NCBI GenBank assembly: GCA_027623615.1
Contig: JAQBVH010000021.1
Location: forward strand, 1 to 13,652
Source of the DNA: Planctomycetota bacterium
Lineage (GTDB): Bacteria; Planctomycetota; UBA1135; GCA-002686595
Reading direction: 5' to 3'
Length of the DNA: 13,652 bases
Every line of letters begins with the position of its first letter. Within the stretch, counting starts at the first letter, position 1. Of this stretch, positions 7,803 to 13,652 are shown one piece after another. The position numbers and the translations under genes were made by a program. The notes below the pieces were generated by a model. The model was not told where the DNA came from. It made no database searches and saw only the letters and a list, made by a program, of their open reading frames with translations.

Positions 7803-7822
7803 GGGGACGTCACCTCGTCCCC
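7803..7822 (+). other. Stem-loop between the cassette and the PhoD-like gene
   Basis: GGGGACG (7803-7809) and CGTCCCC (7816-7822) form a perfect 7-bp stem closing the 6-base loop TCACCT. It sits 36 bases after the cytochrome stop and 35 bases before ATG 7858. No T run follows; the palindrome CCAATTGG (7824-7831) does. It may end or stabilise the cassette transcript, or act in the leader of the next gene. Without a U tract it is not a classic intrinsic terminator. Confidence 0.5.
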
Positions 7823-7857
7823 GCCAATTGGCAAGCTCGGCCTACACTGCGCTGGTG

Positions 7858-9252
7858 ATGCATCGCCTCCTCCTCACCCTCGCGCTGACGACGCCGCTCC
7901 TCGCTCAACACCAGGCCAACGGAATCAAGATCGGGGAGGTCCAGGCGAGCAGCGCGCTCTTCTGGACGCGCGCGACGGTGCACCCCGAGCGCAACCGGGA
8001 CGGCGTTCCGGTGCCGCGGGCGATGACCGACGTCCCGGAGGGGACGAGCTGGAACGACCTGGTCGACGCTGTCCCGGGGATGGCGGCCGAGGTGCAGATC
8101 GTCGTCGGTCCGCGCGGCCACGACGGGGTCGGGCAGCGCGTCTCCGGCTGGTTCCCGGTCAAGCCCGAGGAGGACTTCACGCGCACGATTCGCATGGAGC
8201 ACCTGCAGGCCGGCACGGAGTACTTCGTGCGCAGCGAGCTGCGACCGGTCGGAGGCGGCGAGGTGACCTCGACCGTCGGCGCGACCTTCCGTACGCCAGG
8301 CCCGAGCCACGAGCCGGAGCGCGTCGTGTTCACCGTGGTGACCGGCCAGGGCTTCCATCGTAGGGACGACCCGACCGAGGGCCACAAGATCTATGGGCAC
8401 ATGGCCTCCCTCGGTCCCGACTTCTTCGTGCACACCGGCGACGTCGTCTACTACGACAAGCCGGGACCCTTCGCCAAGGACCCGGCGGGTGCACGCTACA
8501 AGTGGAACCGCATGTACGCGTTGCCCCTGCAGCGCGAGTTCCATCGACGCACGTCCTGCTACTTCCTGCAGGACGATCACGACACGCTCAAGGACGACTG
8601 CTGGCCTGGTCAGAAGTACGGTGACCTGACCTGGGACCAGGGTCTGGCGATCTTCGACGAGCAGACGCCTCAGGGTGACAAGCCCTATCGCAGCGCGCGC
8701 TGGGGCCGGGACCTCGAGGTCTGGTTCCTCGAGGGTCGCGAGTTCCGCAGCGCGAACACAGCGCCCGATGGTCCCGAGAAGACGATCCTCGGCGCCGAGC
8801 AGCGCCGCTGGCTCGAGGAGACCCTGCGCGCCTCGAGCGCGACCTTCCGCGTCGTGGTCAGCGCCACGCCGATCGTGGGTCCCGACCGCAAGAACAAGCG
8901 CGACAACCACGCCAACGAGGGCTTCGAGACCGAGGGCGTCTGGCTGCGCAACCTGCTGTCCGGCCAGCAGGACGTGGTCTCGGTCTGCGGCGACCGTCAC
9001 TGGCAGTACGTCTCCGACGACCCGCGCACGGGGCTGACCGAGTTCTCCTGCGGCCCGACCTCGAACGCCCACGCCGGCGGCTTCCCCTCGGAGCTGCACG
9101 ACATGCACCGCTACCTGCGCGTGAAGGGCGGCTTCCTGTCGGTCACGGTCGATCGGGAAGAGGACGTCCCGGTCGCGACCTTCCGCCATCACGACGTGGA
9201 CGGCAAGGTCGTGAACGAGGTCGCGCTGCGCTCGGAACGCAACCGCGACTGA
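7858..9252 (+). CDS. Secreted PhoD-like metallophosphatase
   Basis: A 464-residue exported phosphatase of the PhoD/alkaline phosphatase D type (calcineurin-like metal site), expected to release phosphate from phosphomono- or diesters. The start at ATG 7858 gives a clean Sec signal peptide (MHRLLLTLALTTPLLA, cleaved near residue 16); the in-frame TTG at 7828 would bury it. The N-terminal part (about residues 17-150) has the PhoD beta-sandwich signature IKIGEVQASSALFWTRAT. Metal-site motifs follow: HTGDVVYYD with Asp195, DDHD with His241, and CGDRHWQY with Asp379 and His381. DDHDTLKDD differs from the commoner DDHE form, so this is probably a divergent subfamily. Bacillus PhoD uses Tat export, whereas this one has a Sec-type signal. 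No Shine-Dalgarno sequence precedes the ATG; TACACT at 7843-7848 could be a -10 box giving a very short or absent leader. It is convergent with the next gene. Exact substrate unknown. Confidence 0.88.
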   Translation: MHRLLLTLALTTPLLAQHQANGIKIGEVQASSALFWTRATVHPERNRDGVPVPRAMTDVPEGTSWNDLVDAVPGMAAEVQIVVGPRGHDGVGQRVSGWFPVKPEEDFTRTIRMEHLQAGTEYFVRSELRPVGGGEVTSTVGATFRTPGPSHEPERVVFTVVTGQGFHRRDDPTEGHKIYGHMASLGPDFFVHTGDVVYYDKPGPFAKDPAGARYKWNRMYALPLQREFHRRTSCYFLQDDHDTLKDDCWPGQKYGDLTWDQGLAIFDEQTPQGDKPYRSARWGRDLEVWFLEGREFRSANTAPDGPEKTILGAEQRRWLEETLRASSATFRVVVSATPIVGPDRKNKRDNHANEGFETEGVWLRNLLSGQQDVVSVCGDRHWQYVSDDPRTGLTEFSCGPTSNAHAGGFPSELHDMHRYLRVKGGFLSVTVDREEDVPVATFRHHDVDGKVVNEVALRSERNRD

Positions 9253-10926
9253 TCACGGCGCGGCGACCTCCTCGGTCTTCGGCCCGATGCGGACCACCAG
9301 CGAGCCGAGCTCGGTCGTTCCCTCGTAGCGGCGCACGGTGTAGGTGCCCGCGACGGTCTCCGCGAACAGATCGTCCGCGGATGCGGACGTGGCCTGGTCG
9401 ACCACGATGCCCAGCTCGTCCTCGAGCGTGAGGCGGTGGCCTGCGTCCCAGGTCGAGTTCGGCACGAGGCGGACCCAGCACCGCTCGGCGGTGACGATCG
9501 TCAACTCGGCCGGCAGCGATGCCGGGTCGAGCAGGGCGTTGCTGCTGCACACCGGTGAGTGCGAGACACCGAACGAGCTGAGCTCGATGGGGCGCACGCG
9601 CACAACCGACGGTCGCGTCGGAACCGGCAGGGTGAAGGTGCCGTCCTCGTCCGTGGTGCGGTGCAGGTTCGGGGGGTACAAGTCCTCGGCGTAGTGGCCG
9701 CGTTGGTATGGGGCGATCTCCACCCAGGCGAACACCGCTTCCCCGTCGGGGTTGATGACCTTCAACGGGATCCCGGGGCCCGCGCCGATCGCGATGTCGC
9801 CAAGGTCCCGTTCCTCGCCTGCAGCCAGCTCGAGCCGCTCCTGCACGAGGTTGTCGCCGCGCTGGATGGTCAGCTCGTGCTCGCCGGGCATCACGTGCGC
9901 GAAGATGAGCTCGCCCTCGTCGCTCGGAGTGACCTCGCTCAGGTCCCCGCGGCGATGGGCCGAGGTATCCGCCTTCAAGGTCGCGACAGCATCGATCACC
10001 GGCGTGCCCGAGTCCTTGTCGATCAACCGCGCGCGCACGCGAGCCATGCCCCGGAGGTGGTCTTCGAGCGACAGCTCGAAGGTGACGTCGACCTGGCCCG
10101 GGTGCAGGACCTGGCTGGCGATCAGATTGCCGTGAACCCACAGGGAGACCCAGAAGGGTGGGACCCCCGTGACCTGCAGGCTCCCGATCGCGTGACCGGG
10201 CAACTCCACGCTCTGGTAGCCTGGGGCGGCGTGCCAGAGGGCCAGGGCCTCGTCGCCGCTCGGGCGGTCTGCGGGGCCGGGCAGCTGGGCGGACGCGCCG
10301 ACGGAGAAGGCGTGCACGAAGGTCTCGTGCGCACGCCAACCCTGATCCGTAGCGAGTGCGGTGAACGGGCGGCCGTCGCGCGTGCGCACGAAGATCGGCT
10401 TCCAGTCGTCGGGCCAGAGGAAGAGGCGCTCGGTCTCCTCTTCATCGGCGCGCCGGAAGTCGAAGTCGCGGCCGAGGTGACGGAACCCCGCCGCCTTCAC
10501 CTCGACCCGGCAGCGTGCGCGCGCGACGCCTTCGAAACGCAACTCGGAGGCCTCGCTGGCGGCCAGCTCGTGCCGGCGCCCCGAGGTCTCGATCAAGACT
10601 GCCTCCACCTCGGGAACCGTCACGGCTTGACGATCGGGCAAGACCAGTTGCGCGATGAGCGTGAAGCCGTCGTCAGCCGGGCGCGGGGGCGGCGCGTCCC
10701 CTGCGCTGGACCGCTCGGGTTCGTCCGCAGCCTCGATCCCCGTACGCGCGGATGCCTCTGCTTCGTCGTCCCCCGTCGCGCCGACCAGCCCGCGCGGCGC
10801 GCTCTCCTGCTGCTGGCGTCCGGGCGTTCCGGCACGCACCGCTGCGTTATCCTCGTCCGCCTCGGACAAGAGCCAGGCGAGGACCAAAATCGCCACGAGA
10901 CAAAGCACGACGCCGAGGGCTCGCAT
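9253..10926 (-). CDS. Membrane-anchored protein with carboxypeptidase-regulatory-like domains
   Basis: Function unknown. The 557-residue protein starts with one hydrophobic segment (residues 4-20, GVVLCLVAILVLAWLL) followed by acidic residues, so it is probably anchored in the inner membrane by its N-terminus with the rest outside. Residues about 25-87 are low-complexity, rich in Ala, Glu, Asp, Arg and Pro, a likely flexible linker. The remainder is beta-rich. Residues about 297-378 (RARLIDKDSGTPV then FAHVMPGEHELTIQ) and about 384-440 (LKVINPDGEAVFAWVEI then DEDGTFTLPVP) match the pattern of carboxypeptidase regulatory-like (transthyretin-fold) domains, and residues 88-150 may hold another. 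No catalytic motif is visible, so binding or scaffolding is likelier than enzymatic activity. ATG 10926 is supported by AGGA seven bases upstream. The gene is divergent from lipA and ends back to back with the PhoD-like gene. Confidence 0.8.
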   Translation of the reverse strand: MRALGVVLCLVAILVLAWLLSEADEDNAAVRAGTPGRQQQESAPRGLVGATGDDEAEASARTGIEAADEPERSSAGDAPPPRPADDGFTLIAQLVLPDRQAVTVPEVEAVLIETSGRRHELAASEASELRFEGVARARCRVEVKAAGFRHLGRDFDFRRADEEETERLFLWPDDWKPIFVRTRDGRPFTALATDQGWRAHETFVHAFSVGASAQLPGPADRPSGDEALALWHAAPGYQSVELPGHAIGSLQVTGVPPFWVSLWVHGNLIASQVLHPGQVDVTFELSLEDHLRGMARVRARLIDKDSGTPVIDAVATLKADTSAHRRGDLSEVTPSDEGELIFAHVMPGEHELTIQRGDNLVQERLELAAGEERDLGDIAIGAGPGIPLKVINPDGEAVFAWVEIAPYQRGHYAEDLYPPNLHRTTDEDGTFTLPVPTRPSVVRVRPIELSSFGVSHSPVCSSNALLDPASLPAELTIVTAERCWVRLVPNSTWDAGHRLTLEDELGIVVDQATSASADDLFAETVAGTYTVRRYEGTTELGSLVVRIGPKTEEVAAP

Positions 10927-11019
10927 GGGCGCATCCTAGGGGCTGGCAGCGTGCCTGGCGCGTCGAACATCGGGACCCCTGATTTGGTAATCTCCCGGGC
11001 TGTCAGCGCACCGTCCAAC
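10927..11019. promoter_or_regulatory. Divergent intergenic region (beta-domain protein / lipA)
   Basis: These 93 bases separate divergent genes and should contain both promoters. On the minus strand AGGA (plus-strand 10934-10937, TCCT) is a Shine-Dalgarno sequence seven bases before ATG 10926. On the plus side, TAATCT at 10988-10993 in the only AT-rich patch is a possible -10 box for lipA, without a good -35 partner. No Shine-Dalgarno sequence precedes lipA ATG 11020. The arms AGGGG (10938-10942) and CCCCT (10976-10980) could pair, but the loop would be long. Confidence 0.4.
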
Positions 11020-11952
11020 ATGCCGCAGACCCCCTCCAAGACCTCCCAGCCGGGCCCCCCGCGACGCGAGCCCAAGCCTCCCTGGCTGAAGGTCCCGCTG
11101 CCCGGCGGCGAAGAGTACCGCCGGCTCAAGGACATGACCAAGCGCCTGTCCTTGAACACGGTCTGCGAAGAGGCGCGCTGCCCGAACATCGGCGAGTGCT
11201 GGAAGGGCTCCCACGCGACCATGACGATCATGGTGCTGGGGGACGAGTGCACCCGCCGCTGCCGCTTCTGCGCGGTCAAGACCGTGCTCGAGGCCGCGCC
11301 GCCCGACCCCGACGAGCCGGCCCACGTGGGCCAGGCTGTGGGGGAGCTCGACCTCGAGTACGTCGTGCTCACCTCGGTGGATCGGGACGATCTTCCGGAC
11401 GGGGGCGCCGGGCACTACGCCGAGTGCATCCGCCAGGTGCGCACCCACGCGACGCGCACCGTGGTCGAGGCCCTGATCCCCGACTACCGCGACGCGGACC
11501 TGGCCAAGCTGATGCAGGCCCGGCCCGACGTCCTGGCCCACAACGTCGAGGTCGTCGATCGCCTGCAGCGCAAGATCCGCGACCCGCGTTGCAGCTTCGA
11601 GCGCTCCCTCGACACACTGCGCCAGGCCAAGCAGCTCGGCTCCGAGGTCTTCACGAAGTCGTCGCTCATGGTCGGCCTGGGCGAGAGCGCCGCGGAGCTG
11701 ACCGACGCGATGACGCGCCTGCGTGGGGCTGGCGTCGAGTTCCTCACACTCGGGCAGTACCTGCGGCCGACTCCCCAGCACGCCCCCGTGGCCGAGTACG
11801 TGACCCCAGAGCGCTTCGACGACCTCGAGCGTGAGGGGCGTGCCCTCGGCTTCCAGTACGTCGCCGCCGGACCGCTCGTGCGCTCTAGCTACAAGGCGGG
11901 TGAGTTCTTCGCGGCGCGCCTCGTGCGCGAGCGCCGCGCCCAGGAAGGATGA
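11020..11952 (+). CDS. lipA: Lipoyl synthase
   Basis: A 310-residue radical SAM enzyme that inserts two sulfur atoms into protein-bound octanoyl groups to make the lipoyl cofactor in the cytoplasm. All hallmarks are present: the auxiliary iron-sulfur cluster motif CX4CX5C at Cys49, Cys54 and Cys60 (CEEARCPNIGEC), the radical SAM motif CX3CX2C at Cys77, Cys81 and Cys84 (CTRRCRFC), and the C-terminal RSSY at residues 288-291, whose serine ligates the auxiliary cluster. Length is normal. The first 25 or so residues are proline- and charge-rich and not conserved. ATG 11020 is chosen because the conserved region begins soon after; the open frame continues upstream only as antisense of the neighbouring gene. 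No Shine-Dalgarno sequence is visible. It is followed at once by the E1 subunits of a 2-oxoacid dehydrogenase whose E2 partner would carry the lipoyl group. No lipB is in the window. Confidence 0.97.
   Translation: MPQTPSKTSQPGPPRREPKPPWLKVPLPGGEEYRRLKDMTKRLSLNTVCEEARCPNIGECWKGSHATMTIMVLGDECTRRCRFCAVKTVLEAAPPDPDEPAHVGQAVGELDLEYVVLTSVDRDDLPDGGAGHYAECIRQVRTHATRTVVEALIPDYRDADLAKLMQARPDVLAHNVEVVDRLQRKIRDPRCSFERSLDTLRQAKQLGSEVFTKSSLMVGLGESAAELTDAMTRLRGAGVEFLTLGQYLRPTPQHAPVAEYVTPERFDDLEREGRALGFQYVAAGPLVRSSYKAGEFFAARLVRERRAQEG
11942..11948 (+). promoter_or_regulatory. Ribosome binding site deciding the E1-alpha start
   Basis: AGGAAGG ends at 11948. It touches ATG 11949 with no spacer but lies 6 bases before ATG 11955, so the second ATG is the better start. 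It is embedded in the end of lipA, which ends at 11952. Confidence 0.65.
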
Positions 11953-11954
11953 CC

Positions 11955-13073
11955 ATGACCGACTCCCTCTTGACCGTGATCGAACCGGACGGCGCCACCG
12001 TGCCGGGCTTCGACACGACCCTCAGCGACGACGAGCTCCTGCGCGCCTACCGCGCGATGCTGTGCGTGCGCGCCTTCGATGACATCTGCATGAAGATGCA
12101 GCGCTCGGGACGCATCGGCTTCTCGATCCCCAATCGCGGCGTCGAGGCGTGCCAGGTGGGCGCGGCGGCGGCCTTCGAAGCGACGGACTTCCTGTTCCCG
12201 TCGTACAGGGACTTCGGCATGGCCCTGTACCACGGGGTGCCCGCCGTCGAGATGATGCACAACATGTTCGGGAACGCCGAGGACTCGGCGAAGGGCCGGC
12301 AGATGCCGGTGCACTTCTCGTTCGTCGAACCGATCAAGTACTTCTCGATCTCGTCGCCGATCGGCACGCACATCCCGCACGCGGTGGGCGCGGCCTTCGC
12401 CTTCCAGCAGCGCGGCGAGGACCGCGTCTGCCTGGCGAGCTTCGGCGACGGCGGCACCTCGAGCCTCGGCTTCCACAGCGGCCTGAACTTCGCCGGCGTG
12501 TGGAAGGCGCCGGTCGTCTTCCTCTGCCAGAACAACGGCTGGGCGATCTCCCTCCCCGCCGAGGAGCAGACGGCGTCCGACGGCTACGCGGTCAAGGCCG
12601 AGGCCTACGGCATGCCCGGCGTGACCGTGGACGGCAACGACCTGCTCGCCGTGCACCAGGCGGTCAGCGAGGCCGTGGCGCGCGCGCGTCGCGGTGAGGG
12701 GCCGACCCTGATCGAGGCCAAGACCTACCGCATGGGCGGCCACTCGACCTCCGACGATCCGACCAAGTACGTGCCGGCCGAGGAGCTGGCCGCCTGGGCG
12801 GAGAAGGACCCGGTCGAGCGCTTCCGCCGCTACCTCGAGCGGCGCGGCCTGTGGACCGCCGAGATCGAGACCAAGCTTCGGGCCGAGGTCGCCGACGAGG
12901 TCGCGACCGGCGCGCGGACCGCCGAGGCGACCGGCAAGCCGGGCCTGGAGACAATCTTCTCGGACGTCTACGCCGAACTCCCCGCTCACCTGCGTCGCCA
13001 GGGCGAGGCGGCCTTCGACCTGGCCAAGCGCAAGGGCGATGCCTCCTCCGGCGACGGCGCCTTCCCCCTCTGA
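11955..13073 (+). CDS. 2-oxoacid dehydrogenase E1 alpha subunit, branched-chain type
   Basis: A 372-residue thiamine-diphosphate enzyme subunit that, with the beta subunit, decarboxylates a 2-oxoacid and passes the acyl group to lipoyl-E2. The ThDP/magnesium motif is clear: GDG at residues 164-166 and NN at 193-194 (FGDGGTSS then QNNGWAIS). YRMGGHSTSDDPTKY, with His263 and SDD at 266-268, resembles the branched-chain E1 alpha form (HHSTSDD) more than the pyruvate form (GHSMSDP). Length fits the family. ATG 11955 is preferred for its ribosome-binding-site spacing; ATG 11949 would overlap the lipA stop as ATGA and add two residues. Only 3 bases separate it from the beta gene, so the two are surely one transcript with lipA. 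Pyruvate dehydrogenase is the main alternative, because substrate preference cannot be fixed by motif reading. Confidence 0.92.
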   Translation: MTDSLLTVIEPDGATVPGFDTTLSDDELLRAYRAMLCVRAFDDICMKMQRSGRIGFSIPNRGVEACQVGAAAAFEATDFLFPSYRDFGMALYHGVPAVEMMHNMFGNAEDSAKGRQMPVHFSFVEPIKYFSISSPIGTHIPHAVGAAFAFQQRGEDRVCLASFGDGGTSSLGFHSGLNFAGVWKAPVVFLCQNNGWAISLPAEEQTASDGYAVKAEAYGMPGVTVDGNDLLAVHQAVSEAVARARRGEGPTLIEAKTYRMGGHSTSDDPTKYVPAEELAAWAEKDPVERFRRYLERRGLWTAEIETKLRAEVADEVATGARTAEATGKPGLETIFSDVYAELPAHLRRQGEAAFDLAKRKGDASSGDGAFPL

Positions 13074-13076
13074 TCC

Positions 13077-13652
13077 ATGAGCACTCTGACCCTGATCCAG
13101 GCCGTCAACGACGGGCTCAAGACCGCGATGCGCGAGGACGAGACCGTCCTCGTCCTCGGCGAGGACGTCGGCCCCAAGGGCGGTGTCTTCCTGGCCACCG
13201 AGGGGCTGACCAGTGAGTTCGGCAAGCACCGCTGCTTCGATACGCCCCTGTCGGAGGACGGCATCATCGGCACCGCGATCGGCATGGCCGTCAACGGTCT
13301 GCGCCCCGTGGCCGAGATCCAGTTCCAGGACTTCATCTTCCCGGCCTTCGACCAGATCGTCAGCGAGGCGGCCAAGCTGCGCTACCGCTCCGGCGGCCAG
13401 TACACCGCGCCGATGGTGATCCGCACGCCCTATGGCGGCGGCATTCGCGGCGGGCTGTACCACAGCCAGTCGGGCGAGGCCTACTTCACGCACACGGCGG
13501 GCCTCAAGGTCGTCATTCCCTCGACGCCCCATGACGCGAAGGGTCTCCTGCTCGCCTCGATCCGGGATCCGGACCCGGTCCTGTTCCTCGAGCCCAAGGC
13601 CCTGTACCGCAGCGTCAAGGGTGAGGTGCCGGCAGGCAGCTACACCGTCGAC
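13077..13652 (+). CDS. 2-oxoacid dehydrogenase E1 beta subunit, branched-chain type (partial, runs off the edge)
   Basis: The first 192 residues of the E1 beta partner; the gene continues past the window end (the family is about 325 residues). Conserved landmarks are [12 protein letters not shown] (28-39), [10 protein letters not shown] (57-65) with the ThDP-activating Glu60, [21 protein letters not shown] (80-100), YHSQSGEA (128-135) and EPKALYR (172-178). GGVF, YHSQS and FLEPKxLYR closely follow branched-chain E1 beta, supporting that type over pyruvate dehydrogenase. It starts 3 bases after the alpha stop, with no Shine-Dalgarno sequence of its own, so translation probably reinitiates from the alpha gene. 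E2 and E3 genes would be expected downstream. Confidence 0.93.
   Translation, partial: MSTLTLIQAVNDGLKTAMREDETVLVLGEDVGPKGGVFLATEGLTSEFGKHRCFDTPLSEDGIIGTAIGMAVNGLRPVAEIQFQDFIFPAFDQIVSEAAKLRYRSGGQYTAPMVIRTPYGGGIRGGLYHSQSGEAYFTHTAGLKVVIPSTPHDAKGLLLASIRDPDPVLFLEPKALYRSVKGEVPAGSYTVD

Noticed and set aside
7828..7857. TTG start for the PhoD-like gene
   Set aside because: It would place ten residues before a well-formed signal peptide, and no ribosome binding site supports it.
9559..11019. N-terminal extension of lipA by about 487 codons
   Set aside because: This region is antisense to the 9253-10926 gene and unrelated to lipoyl synthases; ATG 11020 gives the normal length.
11889..13532. Minus-strand 547-codon frame opposite the E1 genes
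   Set aside because: Both E1 subunits are unmistakable on the plus strand; the antisense frame is His-, Gly- and Arg-rich without a domain.
1..13652. tRNA, rRNA, CRISPR array, transposase or phage genes
   Set aside because: I looked for cloverleaf-like segments, regularly spaced repeats, terminal inverted repeats and transposase-like frames, and saw none; nearly all the sequence is explained by the eight genes.

Overview
This is a GC-rich window (by eye well over 60 percent G+C) of bacterial chromosome, densely coded, with eight protein genes and no RNA gene, CRISPR array, insertion sequence or phage gene that I can see. A Tat-exported alkaline-phosphatase-like protein, a DUF1549-like repeat protein, a multihaem cytochrome fused to a propeller and EF-hands, and a secreted sulfatase together suggest a member of the Planctomycetota or a similar group rich in surface and periplasmic proteins. 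This taxonomic call is an inference from gene content only. Several starts lack a clear Shine-Dalgarno sequence, which fits such a group but is not specific to it.

Layout. Positions 28-1401 (minus) encode a Cys-type sulfatase with an export signal. A 63-base divergent gap follows, then a tight plus-strand three-gene cassette from 1465 to 7766. Its genes are a protein built of about four DUF1549-like helical repeats, a Tat-signal protein of the alkaline phosphatase/sulfatase fold, and a 1327-residue protein. That last protein carries ten CXXCH haem sites, then seven LVIVD-type propeller strands, then about ten EF-hand-like loops. A 91-base gap with a perfect 7-bp hairpin separates the cassette from a secreted PhoD-like phosphatase (7858-9252, plus). 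This gene is convergent with a membrane-anchored protein with carboxypeptidase-regulatory-like domains (9253-10926, minus), and the two stop codons sit back to back in TGATCA. A 93-base divergent gap then leads into lipoyl synthase lipA (11020-11952). It is followed by the alpha (11955-13073) and beta (13077 to the window edge, partial) subunits of a 2-oxoacid dehydrogenase E1 that resembles the branched-chain type.

How the genes work together. LipA makes the lipoyl cofactor carried by the E2 subunit of the complex to which the two E1 subunits belong, so the last three genes form a logical unit; E2 probably lies beyond the window. The three-gene cassette is the most unusual part. Its spacing (29 and 0 bases) implies co-expression, and two of its products are predicted to act outside the cytoplasm. 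I can describe the architecture, a probable electron-transfer module combined with a beta-propeller and calcium-binding loops, but cannot assign a substrate or pathway. The sulfatase and PhoD-like enzyme are exported hydrolases that would release sulfate and phosphate from organic compounds.
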